Assembly: GCF_013404075.1 (NCBI RefSeq)
Contig: NZ_JACBJQ010000043.1
Span: 1 to 46,048, forward strand
From: Mycolicibacterium vinylchloridicum
GTDB lineage: Bacteria; Actinomycetota; Actinomycetes; Mycobacteriales; Mycobacteriaceae
Direction: 5' to 3'
DNA: 46,048 nucleotides
A program made the position numbers and the translations under genes. Positions 23,060-32,565 of this stretch are shown in pieces. The notes beneath the pieces are model-generated. The model was not told where the DNA came from and searched no databases. It was given only the letters and a program-made list of their open reading frames with translations. Within the stretch, counting starts at the first letter, position 1, and every line of letters begins with the position of its first letter.

Positions 23060-25419
23060 TCAACGGCGAGGCGTTCCCGATCGAGCCGTGGCAGGTCCGG
23101 GAAACCCACCTCAATCTGGACCAGCTGGCCCAGTCGGAGTCATTGTTCGCATTATCCAACGGGCACATCGGGTTACGGGGAAACCTCGATGAAGGCGAAC
23201 CGTTCGGCATCCCCGGCACCTACCTCAACTCGTTCTACGAGACCCGGCCACTGCCCTATGCGGAATCCGGTTTCGGTTATCCCGAAGACGGCCAGACGAT
23301 CGTCGACGTGACCAACGGCAAGATCCTTCGGCTGCTGGTCGATGACGAGCCCTTCGACGTGCGCTACGGCGATCTCGAGGAACACGAGCGGATTCTGGAC
23401 CTGCGCGCCGGAACCATGATCCGCAACGTGCTCTGGCGTTCACCGGCGGGCAAGAAGATTCAGCTGGTGTCGACGCGGCTGGTGTCGCTGGTTCAGCGCT
23501 CGGTGGTCGCCATCGAGTACCTGGTCGAGGCGGTCGGCGAATTCACCCTTGTCACTGTGCAATCCGAACTCGTAGCCAACGAGGATCAGCCCGAGCGTTC
23601 CAATGATCCCCGGGTTTCCGCGGTGCTCAAGCACCCGCTGGAGCCGGTCCATCACGAATCCACGAAGGACGGCTCACTGCTGGTGCACCGCACCAAGGCG
23701 AGCAAGCTGATGATGGCCGCCGCGATGGACCATCTGGTCGAGGTGCCCGGCCGGGTCGAGGTCGACTCGATGGCGTCGGAAAACCTGGCCCGTACCACCG
23801 TGATCTGCGGACTGCGGCCCGGTCAGCGGTTGCGCATCGTGAAGTTCCTCGCCTACGGCTGGTCGAGCCTGCGGTCACGCCCCGCACTGCACGACCAGGT
23901 GGCTGGGGCGCTGGCCGGAGCCCGATACACCGGATGGGAAGGCCTATTACGCAGCCAGCACGAGTATCTCGACGAATATTGGGACTGCGCCGACGTCGAG
24001 GTCGACGGCGACCCGGGCTGTCAGCAGGCAGTGCGATTCGGGCTGTTTCACGTACTGCAGGCCAGTGCGCGTGCCGAACGCAGGTCGATCCCCGGCAAGG
24101 GCTTGACCGGTCCCGGCTACGACGGCCACGCGTTCTGGGACACTGAGGGTTTCGTGCTGCCGGTGCTGACCTACACCAAGCCCGAGGCGGCGGCCGACGC
24201 GCTGCGCTGGCGCGCTTCGATCCTGGATCTCGCCAAGAAGCGCGCCGAACAACTGGACCTCAACGGCGCGGCGTTCCCGTGGCGGACGATTCACGGCGAG
24301 GAGTGTTCGGCCTACTGGCCGGCCGGCACCGCGGCCTGGCACGTCAACGCCGATATCGCGATGGCCTTCGAGCGGTACCGCACGGTCACCGGCGATCATT
24401 GCCTCGAATCTGATTGCGGTCTGGGGGTTCTCGTCGAGACCGCGCGGCTGTGGATGTCGCTGGGCCACCATGACCGCGACGGCGTGTGGCATCTCGACGG
24501 CGTCACCGGACCTGACGAGTACACCGCTGTGGCACGCGACAACGTGTTCACCAATCTGATGGCCGCACACAACCTTCATACGGCCGCCGATGCGTGCAAC
24601 CGCAACACCGAGGCCGCCTACGCGATGGGTGTCAGCACCGACGAGACGGCCTCCTGGCGCCACGCGGCCGAGCACGCCCACATCCCCTACGACCAGGACC
24701 TGGGCGTGCATCAGCAATGCGAAGGTTTCACCCGGCTGCGCGAGTGGGACTTCACCGCCAACACCGGCTACCCACTGCTGCTGCACCACCCCTACGTCCG
24801 GCTCTACCCCGCCCAAGTGATCAAACAACCCGACTTGGTGCTGGCGATGCAGTGGCGCAGCCATGCCTTCACCCACGACGAAAAGGCACGCAACGTCGAC
24901 TATTACGAGCGGCGGACGGTGCGCGATTCGTCGTTGTCGGCCTGCACCCAGGCGGTGATGTGCGCTGAGGTCGGCCACCTCGAACTGGCGCACTCCTACA
25001 CTCGAGAGGCGGCGCTGATCGACCTGCGCGATCTGCACAACAACACCCGCGACGGCCTGCACATGGCGTCGTTGGCCGGGACGTGGACGGCGCTCGTCGC
25101 CGGCTTCGGCGGCCTGCGCGACGACGAGCACATCCTCTCGCTGGATCCGCAGCTGCCGGAAAAGATCTCGCGGCTGAAGTTCGGGGTGCACTGGCGCAAG
25201 TACCGGCTGGCCGCCGAGATCGATCACCGCGAGGTGACGTACACCCTGCGCGACGGGCCTGACGGCCAGCTCACCATCCGGCACGCCGGTGAGGAGTTGA
25301 CGCTGACCACACGCACGCCCACGACGGTCTCGCTACGAGCCCGCCGGGCACTGCTTCCGACGCCCGAGCAGCCACCGGGACGTGCACCGCGCCGGCACGT
25401 CGAACCCGAGAAGCCCTAG
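23056..25419 (+). CDS. GH65 disaccharide phosphorylase (trehalose/maltose type)
   Basis: The 787-residue glycoside hydrolase family 65 protein corresponds to Rv3401. It has an N-terminal beta-sandwich domain (NGHIGLRGNLDEGEPFGIPG, TYLNSFYET), then an (alpha/alpha)6 barrel with GLTGPGYDGHAFWDTE in the substrate site and the general acid Glu488 in GVTGPDEYT. The phosphate-binding region is near the C-terminal barrel helices. Family members phosphorolyse trehalose, maltose, kojibiose or related glucosides, giving beta-glucose 1-phosphate; the exact sugar is not resolved by sequence. The coupled HAD gene supports the phosphorylase role. Its TAG stop shares the CTAG tetranucleotide (25416-25419) with the choD stop on the other strand. 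Confidence 0.92.
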   Translation: MINGEAFPIEPWQVRETHLNLDQLAQSESLFALSNGHIGLRGNLDEGEPFGIPGTYLNSFYETRPLPYAESGFGYPEDGQTIVDVTNGKILRLLVDDEPFDVRYGDLEEHERILDLRAGTMIRNVLWRSPAGKKIQLVSTRLVSLVQRSVVAIEYLVEAVGEFTLVTVQSELVANEDQPERSNDPRVSAVLKHPLEPVHHESTKDGSLLVHRTKASKLMMAAAMDHLVEVPGRVEVDSMASENLARTTVICGLRPGQRLRIVKFLAYGWSSLRSRPALHDQVAGALAGARYTGWEGLLRSQHEYLDEYWDCADVEVDGDPGCQQAVRFGLFHVLQASARAERRSIPGKGLTGPGYDGHAFWDTEGFVLPVLTYTKPEAAADALRWRASILDLAKKRAEQLDLNGAAFPWRTIHGEECSAYWPAGTAAWHVNADIAMAFERYRTVTGDHCLESDCGLGVLVETARLWMSLGHHDRDGVWHLDGVTGPDEYTAVARDNVFTNLMAAHNLHTAADACNRNTEAAYAMGVSTDETASWRHAAEHAHIPYDQDLGVHQQCEGFTRLREWDFTANTGYPLLLHHPYVRLYPAQVIKQPDLVLAMQWRSHAFTHDEKARNVDYYERRTVRDSSLSACTQAVMCAEVGHLELAHSYTREAALIDLRDLHNNTRDGLHMASLAGTWTALVAGFGGLRDDEHILSLDPQLPEKISRLKFGVHWRKYRLAAEIDHREVTYTLRDGPDGQLTIRHAGEELTLTTRTPTTVSLRARRALLPTPEQPPGRAPRRHVEPEKP

Positions 25420-27152
25420 CCCCCGGTGTTGACCGGCTCGATCGGCAGGCGCCGCAGCCCGCCCGGCGCATCGACGGGCACCACCGGGTTCTTCGGTTCG
25501 ATCGGCGCCAGCCGCCGGTACGGCTGGCCCTGCGCGGGACGCTGGTCGTCCTCGTCTTTGTTGGGCCACAACGACGTTGCTCGCTCGGCCTGGGCCGTGA
25601 TCGACAGCGACGGATTGACACCGAGATTGGCCGAGACCGCGGCCCCGTCCATCACGTGCAGCGTCGGGTAGCCATACACCCGCTGATACGGGTCGATGAC
25701 ACCGTGTTCGGGGGTGTCACCGATCGCGGCGCCGCCGAGGAAGTGCGCGGTCAGCGGGATGTTGAACAGCTCTCCCCAAGTGCCGCCGGCAACACCGTCG
25801 ATCTTCTCCGCAACCCGGCGAGTGACCTTGTTACCGGCCGGAATCCACGTCGGATTGGGTTCGCCGTGTCCCTGCTTACTGACCATCCTGCGCTTCCCGA
25901 ACAGGCCCCGCTTGGTGTAGGTGGTGATCGAGTTGTCCAGATGCTGCATAACCAACGAGATCATGGTGCGCTCGCTCCACCTTCGTGGGCTGAGCATCCG
26001 CAGCATGGCCCTCGGATCCTCACCGGCGTTGTCCAGCAACTGCTTCCAGCGTGGCACATCGCTGCCTTCGGGGCCTGGCCCGTCGGTCATCAGCGTCTGC
26101 AACAGACCCATCGCGTTGGACCCCTTGCCGTAGCGCACGGGTTCGACGTGGGTGTCGGGGCTCGGATGGATCGACGACGTGATGGCCACGCCGTGGGTGA
26201 GGTCAAGATCCGGGCGCGCCTGCAAACGTCCTGCGCCCACGATCGATTCCGAGTTGGTCCGGGTCAGAACCCCGAGCTTGTCGGAAAGTTTCGGCAACGT
26301 GCCGGTGTCACGCATCTTGAACAGCAATTGCTGGGTGCCCCAGGTCCCCGCGGCCAGGATGACGTGGCGGGCAGTGAACGTCCGGCGGTTCTTGCGGACC
26401 CACCGGCCGGTACGCACGGTGTCGATCTCCCAGACACCGTCGGAGCGTTGCGCGAACCCGGTGACGGTGGTCATCGGAAAGACCTGCGCCCCAGCCCGTT
26501 CCGCCAAGCCCAGGTAGTTCTTGACGAGGGTGTTCTTCGCGCCGTGCCGGCAGCCCGTCATGCACTCCCCGCATTCGATGCAGCCGGTGCGAGCCGGGCC
26601 GACACCGCCGAAGTACGGGTCGGGCACGGTCCTACCCGGGGTCTTCTCGCCGTTGACGCCGAAGAACACCCCCACCGGCGTCGGGGTGAAGGTGTCGCCG
26701 ACGCCCATCTCGTCGGCCACTTCTTTCATGATTCGGTCGGCGTCGGTGAACGTCGGGTTCTTCACCACACCGAGCATCCGCTGCGCCTGGTCGTAGTGCG
26801 GCATCAGCTCGGCACGCCAGTCGGTGATGTTCTTCCACTGCGGGTCGTTGAAGAACGGCTCGGGCGGGACATACAGAGTGTTGGCGTAGTTGAGCGAACC
26901 ACCGCCCACACCGGCGCCGGCCAGGATCATCACGTTGCGAAGCAGGTGGATCCGCTGAATGCCGTAGCACCCCAGGCGCGGCGCCCAGAGGAACTCGCGC
27001 AGCCGCCAGGACGTCTTGGCGAACTCGTGGTCGGCGTAGCGGCGGCCGGCCTCAAGAACGCCCACGTGGTAGCCCTTTTCGGTGAGCCGCAGCGCGCTGA
27101 CGCTGCCGCCGAAACCCGAACCGATGATCAGAACGTCAAAATTCGGCTCCAT
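25416..27152 (-). CDS. choD: GMC-type cholesterol oxidase-like ChoD
   Basis: The 578-residue FAD-dependent GMC oxidoreductase matches Rv3409c along its whole length. The FAD-binding loop is IIGSGFGGSVSALRLTEKG at about 9-27. The GMC signature follows in MILAGAGVGGGSLNYANTLY. The segment TGCIECGECMTGCRHGAKN contains four cysteines spaced C-x2-C-x2-C-x3-C, an iron-sulfur-like cluster unusual for the family but also present in M. tuberculosis ChoD. The C-terminal FAD motif is VMDGAAVSANLGVNPSLSI. Although annotated as cholesterol oxidase, the true substrate in mycobacteria is disputed. ATG 27152 is divergent from the carotenoid operon. Confidence 0.93.
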   Translation of the reverse strand: MEPNFDVLIIGSGFGGSVSALRLTEKGYHVGVLEAGRRYADHEFAKTSWRLREFLWAPRLGCYGIQRIHLLRNVMILAGAGVGGGSLNYANTLYVPPEPFFNDPQWKNITDWRAELMPHYDQAQRMLGVVKNPTFTDADRIMKEVADEMGVGDTFTPTPVGVFFGVNGEKTPGRTVPDPYFGGVGPARTGCIECGECMTGCRHGAKNTLVKNYLGLAERAGAQVFPMTTVTGFAQRSDGVWEIDTVRTGRWVRKNRRTFTARHVILAAGTWGTQQLLFKMRDTGTLPKLSDKLGVLTRTNSESIVGAGRLQARPDLDLTHGVAITSSIHPSPDTHVEPVRYGKGSNAMGLLQTLMTDGPGPEGSDVPRWKQLLDNAGEDPRAMLRMLSPRRWSERTMISLVMQHLDNSITTYTKRGLFGKRRMVSKQGHGEPNPTWIPAGNKVTRRVAEKIDGVAGGTWGELFNIPLTAHFLGGAAIGDTPEHGVIDPYQRVYGYPTLHVMDGAAVSANLGVNPSLSITAQAERATSLWPNKDEDDQRPAQGQPYRRLAPIEPKNPVVPVDAPGGLRRLPIEPVNTGG

Positions 27153-27240
27153 CGAACCAGTATGAACTTACCGGCGGGTAACAAGCTAGAGAGGGACACC
27201 TAACTGTTTTTGCCCGCTGAGCAAGACTGGCGAAGATCCG

Positions 27241-27279
27241 AGTCATTCATTAAGTTAATGATTAATTAAGTGAATGACT
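27241..27279. promoter_or_regulatory. 39-bp near-palindrome, candidate MarR operator before crtE
   Basis: The site is centred on G27260. Sixteen of 19 base pairs match symmetrically, including perfect 9-bp outer arms AGTCATTCA (27241-27249) and TGAATGACT (27271-27279) and inner TTAAT-G-ATTAA. The stretch is strongly AT-rich in an otherwise GC-rich window. It sits in the choD/crtE divergent promoter region, 144 bp before the chosen crtE start. A MarR regulator is encoded in the same cluster. Symmetry is seen directly; the identity of the binder is inferred, with C. glutamicum CrtR as the known parallel. Confidence 0.75.
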
Positions 27280-27422
27280 AAAGATGGCTCGCCGGCCGTG
27301 CCGAGCCGTCGGCCAGTCTCTCGGCGAAAGGTTGCGAAGCGGTGAATCAGAACCTTCGCGGGTCCGCGCCGAGCCTTCAGCGCAAGGGGGCACGGGTGGG
27401 CGATGTGCGTGGGCTTCCACAG

Positions 27423-28532
27423 ATGACAGTGGTCGAGTCCGCATCCACGAGCCCGGTGGGTCTCCCCACGGTCGGCCACTTCGACTCCTGGCGAACGGAG
27501 TTGCGGCACACAATTCTGGCGCAGATCACCGAATTCATTGCCGCCCGCTGCGCTGACACCTTGGCGTACTGCGGCGTCGATGCCGCAGGCGACACGCTCA
27601 TGGATTTCGTGGACGGCGGCAAGTGCCTGCGGTCGACCTTCATGTATCTGGGCTGGTTGTGTGGGGCACCGCCGGACGAAGCCGCGCTGGCCGCGACCGG
27701 CAGCCTTGAGCTCATCCACGTCTTTGCGTTGCTGCAAGACGACGTGATGGACAATTCGCCCTCGCGGCGCGGCCGCCCCGCAGCACACATTCAGCTCGCG
27801 GAGTGGCATGGCAGGCGCGGCCTGGCGGGATCATCGCGACGATTCGGTGAGTCGGCAGCGGTTCTGCTCGGCGATTTGTGCCTGATCTGGGCCGAGCGAG
27901 TACTGCGGGAAAGCGGTCTGGGCGCCGATCAGCTCGACCGCGCCTGGCCCCGTTACGACGCGATGCGCACCGAGCTGGCGACCGGCCAGTTCGCCGATCT
28001 GGCGTTGGACGTGCGCAAGTCGCCCAGCTTGGAGGCTGTACTACGGGTGGCACGGATGAAGTCCGGCAACTACACCGTGCGGCGCCCCCTGGAGATCGGG
28101 GCTGCGCTGGCCGGCTGCGACGATCACACGTTGACCCGGCTCGGCGAATACGGCGTCGCGGTCGGCGAGGCGTTCCAGCTCCGCGACGACATCCTGGGCA
28201 TCTTCGGCTCGCCCGAGACGACGGGCAAGCCCAATGGCGGCGATCTGATCGAACGCAAGGCCACCAGCGTCATGGTCACCGCCCACCAGATGGCCGACCC
28301 GTCCACGCGGGAGCAATTCGGTGAACTGATCAACAGCGGGTTTCTCGACGACGCGGACCTGGAGCGCTGGCGAAACCTCATCGTCGCCACTGGTGCCGTG
28401 CAACGGATCGAAGGCCTGATCGCCGACCGGGTGCAGGCCGCGCATCAGGCACTCGACGACAGCCGCATCGACCGGTCGGTACGGGCGGCGTTGCTGGACA
28501 TGGCCAGCGTCTGCACGCGGCGCGCCGCATGA
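27423..28532 (+). CDS. crtE: Geranylgeranyl diphosphate synthase CrtE
   Basis: The trans-prenyltransferase condenses IPP with allylic diphosphates to make GGPP, the carotenoid precursor. The first Asp-rich motif is DDVMD at 106-110 (in LLQDDVMDNSPSRRG). The second is LRDDILG at about 253-259, with Gly in the last position rather than Asp, as in several actinobacterial GGPP synthases. ATG 27423 gives 369 residues, close to family length, but has no clear ribosome site. GTG 27396 (behind AAGGGGG) and GTG 27342 are in-frame alternatives, so the N-terminus is uncertain. It leads the crtEIBU-Rieske run; crtI follows after 18 bp. Confidence 0.92.
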   Translation: MTVVESASTSPVGLPTVGHFDSWRTELRHTILAQITEFIAARCADTLAYCGVDAAGDTLMDFVDGGKCLRSTFMYLGWLCGAPPDEAALAATGSLELIHVFALLQDDVMDNSPSRRGRPAAHIQLAEWHGRRGLAGSSRRFGESAAVLLGDLCLIWAERVLRESGLGADQLDRAWPRYDAMRTELATGQFADLALDVRKSPSLEAVLRVARMKSGNYTVRRPLEIGAALAGCDDHTLTRLGEYGVAVGEAFQLRDDILGIFGSPETTGKPNGGDLIERKATSVMVTAHQMADPSTREQFGELINSGFLDDADLERWRNLIVATGAVQRIEGLIADRVQAAHQALDDSRIDRSVRAALLDMASVCTRRAA

Positions 28533-28550
28533 GCAAGGGGTGATGGACTG

Positions 28551-30077
28551 ATGCGAACTCTGTCGGGGCCGACCGACCGGGTGATCGTCGTCGGCGCGGG
28601 GTTCGCCGGCCTGTCCGCCGCGCTGCACCTCGCCGGCCGAGGCCGAGAGGTCACGGTCGTCGAGCGTGAGCCGTGGCCCGGTGGGCGCGCCGGCCGGCGC
28701 GACGTCGGCGGGTACCTGCTCGACACCGGGCCGACGGTGATCACGATGCCGGACCTCATCGATGAAGCGTTCGCCGCAGTCGGCGAAAACACTTCTCTAC
28801 GTGTGGAACTGCTCCCCGTCGAGCCCGCGTACCGAACCGAGTTCGCCGACGGCGCCGGCATCGACGTCCACACCGATGCCGACCGGATGGCCGCGGCGGT
28901 GCGCGACTTCGCAGGCCCCCGGGAGGCCGCGGGATACCTGGCGTTGCGGGAGTGGCTCGACAAGTTGTACCGGACCGAGTTCGCGGGTTTCATCGCCGCC
29001 AACTTCGACTCGCCGGTGTCGATGCTGACCCCCCAGCTGGCTCGGCTGGCCGGGCTTGGCGGTTTCCGCAAATGGGAGACCATGGTCAAGCGCCACATCG
29101 CCGACCCGCGACTGCAACGGGTTTTCACCTTCCAGTCGCTGTACGCGGGAGTCGCTCCGCAACAGGCTCTCGCGGTGTATGCGGTGATCGCGTACATGGA
29201 CACCGTCGCGGGCGTCTTCTTCCCGCGCGGTGGTGTGCGGGCGTTGTCCGACGGGCTCGCCGCCGCGGCGAAGAACGCGGGCGTCACATTCCGTTACGGG
29301 TCCACGGTCACCGAACTCGAGCGCACGGCTGATCGCGTCAGCGCGGTGATCACGGATACCGGCGAACGCATCTCGTGCGACGCGGTGGTGCTCACCACGG
29401 AGCTGCCGCTGACCTACCAGTTGCTCGGTCGCAGGCCCAGAAGGCCGCTCCCGCTGCGAACGGCGCCTTCGGCGGTAGTGCTGCACCTGGGGTGCCGGGC
29501 GACCGCAGCGGGCGATGCCCGGCTGCCGCACCACACCATCCTTTTCGGCGCTGAGTGGGATCAAACGTTCACCGACATCATCCGAGACGGCCGCCTGATG
29601 CAGGACCCGTCGCTGCTGGTGACCCGCCCGACGGCCAGCGACACGAGCCTCGCTCCACCGGACCGCGAGCTGCTCTATGTGCTCGCACCCGCACCGAACC
29701 TGGCTCGCGGCCGCATCAATTGGGCCGACGCCGCGCAACCCTACGCACGATCGTTGCTCGACACCGTCGAACAACGGCTGCTGCCGAATCTGGGTGACGA
29801 CGTCGAACTGCTGCACCTCGACACCCCCGCCGACTGGGCCCGTCAGGGCATGACCGACGGCACCCCGTTCGCGCTCGCGCACACCTTCGCCCAGACCGGG
29901 CCGTTTCGACCGGCCAACCTGATCCGCGGCATCGACAACGTGGTGTTGGCCGGATCATCGACGACCCCCGGCGTCGGCGTTCCGACCACCTTGATCTCCG
30001 GGCGACTGGCCGCGGACCGGATCACCGGGACCCCATCCCGGTCGACGACCAACCTCGACCTGAAAGCCCGGCACTGA
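28551..30077 (+). CDS. crtI: Phytoene desaturase CrtI
   Basis: The 508-residue FAD-dependent bacterial phytoene desaturase makes lycopene from phytoene. The N-terminal Rossmann motif VIVVGAGFAGLSAALHLAG is followed by REPWPGGRAGRRDVGGY and LDTGPTVITMPDLID. The C-terminal bacterial-type signature is NVVLAGSSTTPGVGVPTTLI followed by SGRLAADRI. ATG 28551 follows a purine-rich site, AAGGGGTGATGG. The TGA stop shares its last base with the crtB ATG (TGATG), indicating coupling. The number of desaturation steps cannot be read from sequence. Confidence 0.95.
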   Translation: MRTLSGPTDRVIVVGAGFAGLSAALHLAGRGREVTVVEREPWPGGRAGRRDVGGYLLDTGPTVITMPDLIDEAFAAVGENTSLRVELLPVEPAYRTEFADGAGIDVHTDADRMAAAVRDFAGPREAAGYLALREWLDKLYRTEFAGFIAANFDSPVSMLTPQLARLAGLGGFRKWETMVKRHIADPRLQRVFTFQSLYAGVAPQQALAVYAVIAYMDTVAGVFFPRGGVRALSDGLAAAAKNAGVTFRYGSTVTELERTADRVSAVITDTGERISCDAVVLTTELPLTYQLLGRRPRRPLPLRTAPSAVVLHLGCRATAAGDARLPHHTILFGAEWDQTFTDIIRDGRLMQDPSLLVTRPTASDTSLAPPDRELLYVLAPAPNLARGRINWADAAQPYARSLLDTVEQRLLPNLGDDVELLHLDTPADWARQGMTDGTPFALAHTFAQTGPFRPANLIRGIDNVVLAGSSTTPGVGVPTTLISGRLAADRITGTPSRSTTNLDLKARH

Positions 30078-31045
30078 TGATCCACACCGAACTGTCGGCA
30101 GCAGGCATCGACGACCCACGGCTGCGCGCGGCATACCGCCACTGTCGACACATCGCGGCCAAGAACGGACGGACGTATTTCCTGGCCACCCGGCTACTCG
30201 CCCCCGATCAGCGCCCCGCCGTTCACGCGCTCTACGCCTTTGCGCGCTACGCCGACGACATCCTCGACGAATTCAACCCCGAGTTGGACACCGCGGTGCG
30301 CGGGGAACGCCTGCAACGCTTGTCCGAGCAGTTCTTCTCCCACGCGGACCGGGACGACGAGCCGGTACTGGTGGCCGTCGACCACACCGTGGCCCGCTAC
30401 CGGATTCCCGGCGATCTGTTCGAGGACTTCCTGAGATCCATGCGCATGGACCTCACCGTCACCGACTATCCGAACCGTGCCGCACTCAACCAGTACATGC
30501 GCGGATCGGCGGAAGTGATTGGCCTGCAAATGCTTCCGGTCCTGGGAACGGTCGGCGATCCCGCGGAGGCTGAACCGTACGCGGCGGCATTGGGCCAGGC
30601 CTTCCAGCTGACCAACTTTCTGCGCGACGTCGACGAGGACCTGGTACGCAATCGCGTGTACCTCCCCGCCGACGAGCTGGCCGCCCACGGCGTGGACCGG
30701 GAGCTGCTGGCTTGGTGCCACGACCACCGCCGAACCGACCACCGCGTGCGCAACGCTTTGGCGGATCAGCATGAGACGACGCGGAAGATCTACCGCTTCG
30801 CCGCCCAGGGCATTCCCACTCTGGCCGCGCGTTCGCGCCCTTGCGTCGCAACCGCATTGACGCTCTACTCGGAGATCCTCGATCGCATCGAGGCATCCGA
30901 TTTCGCGGTGTTCAGTCACCGGGCCACTGTTGGGACGGGGCGACGGCTGGTGGTCGCGGGCGGCGCGCTGGTGCGGTCGTGGCGCGCCCGCAGGAGCGGC
31001 CACGGAACACCGCGGCCGCAACGGCGTGGGCCCGGTGCGGCGTGA
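30077..31045 (+). CDS. crtB: Phytoene synthase CrtB
   Basis: The 322-residue squalene/phytoene synthase family protein joins two GGPP to make 15-cis-phytoene. The first Asp-rich motif is DDILD at 60-64 (in FARYADDILDEFN), and the second is in NFLRDVDEDLVRNRVYLP. TYFLATRLL near the N-terminus is also typical. The start overlaps the crtI stop by 1 nt. The stop overlaps the next gene's GTG start (GTGA at 31042-31045). The tail is basic and rich in Arg, which is common in actinobacterial members. Confidence 0.95.
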   Translation: MIHTELSAAGIDDPRLRAAYRHCRHIAAKNGRTYFLATRLLAPDQRPAVHALYAFARYADDILDEFNPELDTAVRGERLQRLSEQFFSHADRDDEPVLVAVDHTVARYRIPGDLFEDFLRSMRMDLTVTDYPNRAALNQYMRGSAEVIGLQMLPVLGTVGDPAEAEPYAAALGQAFQLTNFLRDVDEDLVRNRVYLPADELAAHGVDRELLAWCHDHRRTDHRVRNALADQHETTRKIYRFAAQGIPTLAARSRPCVATALTLYSEILDRIEASDFAVFSHRATVGTGRRLVVAGGALVRSWRARRSGHGTPRPQRRGPGAA

Positions 31046-32565
31046 CCGACCGCCGACGCCAGCGACATCCGGCACCGCAGGGGGCGGCCGACGCCCACAG
31101 CTTGTCGGCCCAGCCCCGCGCGGTCGTCATCGGCGGCGGCATCGCCGGGTTGACCGCCGCGACCGCCCTTGCCGAGCGCGGCATCGCCGTCCAGGTGGTG
31201 GAGAAGGAGGGCTACCTCGGCGGCCGGGTCGGTGGCTGGACCGAACACCACGACGGGGCCGAGTTCCCGATGAACCGCGGATTCCATGCGTTCTTCCGCC
31301 AGTACTACAACCTTCGGGCGCTGCTCGGCAGGATCGACCCGCAGCTGCGCATGCTGACCCCGGTGGACGACTACCCCCTGATCGACGGTGCGGGCCGACG
31401 CGACACCTTCCGTGGCCTACCCCGGACACCACCATGGAATGCGCTGATGTTCGCGCTGCGGAGTCCGACGTCCCGGCTGCGGGATCTGGTCCGGATGGAT
31501 GCGCGGGCCGCAGCGCCCCTGGCCGCGGTATCCGTGCCCGACACGTATCATCGGCTCGATCACCTTGACGCCGAAACGTTCTTGAAGGACATCAATTTCC
31601 CGGAATCGGCCCGTCATCTCGCTTTCGAGGTGTTCTCCCGGAGCTTCTTTGCCGAGCCATCCCAGCTGTCGGCGGGTGAGTTGGCGACGATGTTCCACAT
31701 CTATTTCCTCGGCTCCAGCGAGGGCCTGATCTTCGACGTTGTCAACGCCAACTTCGATGCGGGACTGTGGAACCCACTGCGGGACTACCTCAGTGACATC
31801 GGCGTTCGGTTCGCGATGAACACCCGGGTCCGGCGCGTCGATACCGCCGGCACCGCGGAGTTCCGCGTGCACACCGATGCCGGTGATCCGATCGACGCGG
31901 ACGCTGTCGTCCTGGCCGCCGATGTGGCCGGCCTGCAAGCCATCGCCGCAGAGTCCGAGACCCTCGGGAACTCACTGTGGCACGAGCACATTCGCCAGCT
32001 CCGCAGCGCTCCACCCTTTGTCGTGCATCGGTTGTGGCTGGACCGGCCGGTAGCATCCGTCCGGCCCGCATTCCTCGGCACGTCGGGCCATGAGCCGCTG
32101 GACAACATCAGTGTGCTGGACCGCTACGAAAGCCAAGCCGCCGCGTGGGCCAGAAACCACCAGGGTTCGGTCGTCGAATTGCATTCCTATGCATTGAATT
32201 CCGCGGCGGGGAGCGAGCAAGGCGTGCGGCAGTTGCACAAACTCTACCCGGAGACCGCCTCGGCGAATGTCGTCTACGAACGGGTGTTGCAGCGCAACGA
32301 CTGCCCGCTGTTGGCGCCGGGAACCTACACCCGCCGGCCACATATCGTGACCCCACAACCCGGTTTGGTGTTGGCGGGCGACGGAATTCGCGTCGATCTG
32401 CCCGTCGCACTGATGGAACGCGCCGCGACCACCGGCTGGCTGGCGGCCAACCATCTGCTGACCGGCTGGGGACTCGCGGGACACGATCTCTACACCGTTC
32501 CGACCAGGGGAAGATCACCACTGCTGCGCTCGCTCGCACTGCGCCAGGAGCGCACCGCACCATGA
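31042..32565 (+). CDS. crtU: CrtU-type carotenoid desaturase/methyltransferase
   Basis: The 507-residue FAD enzyme resembles CrtU, which converts beta-ionone rings to aromatic rings, giving beta-isorenieratene and isorenieratene. It has an N-terminal Rossmann motif VVIGGGIAGLTAATALAERG, then EGYLGGRVGGW and MNRGFHAFFRQYYNLRALLG, a combination typical of CrtU. MFHIYFLGSSEGLIFDV lies mid-protein, and VLAGDGIRVDLPVALMERA sits near the C-terminus. GTG 31042 overlaps the crtB stop and is a better start than the upstream codons inside crtB. Its TGA overlaps the ATG of the Rieske gene. The product should be an aryl carotenoid (leprotene) if a beta-cyclase is supplied elsewhere. Confidence 0.85.
   Translation: MTDRRRQRHPAPQGAADAHSLSAQPRAVVIGGGIAGLTAATALAERGIAVQVVEKEGYLGGRVGGWTEHHDGAEFPMNRGFHAFFRQYYNLRALLGRIDPQLRMLTPVDDYPLIDGAGRRDTFRGLPRTPPWNALMFALRSPTSRLRDLVRMDARAAAPLAAVSVPDTYHRLDHLDAETFLKDINFPESARHLAFEVFSRSFFAEPSQLSAGELATMFHIYFLGSSEGLIFDVVNANFDAGLWNPLRDYLSDIGVRFAMNTRVRRVDTAGTAEFRVHTDAGDPIDADAVVLAADVAGLQAIAAESETLGNSLWHEHIRQLRSAPPFVVHRLWLDRPVASVRPAFLGTSGHEPLDNISVLDRYESQAAAWARNHQGSVVELHSYALNSAAGSEQGVRQLHKLYPETASANVVYERVLQRNDCPLLAPGTYTRRPHIVTPQPGLVLAGDGIRVDLPVALMERAATTGWLAANHLLTGWGLAGHDLYTVPTRGRSPLLRSLALRQERTAP

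Noticed and set aside
25656..27203. 515-codon plus-strand frame opposite choD
   Set aside because: Antisense to a firmly identified gene, no domain signature.
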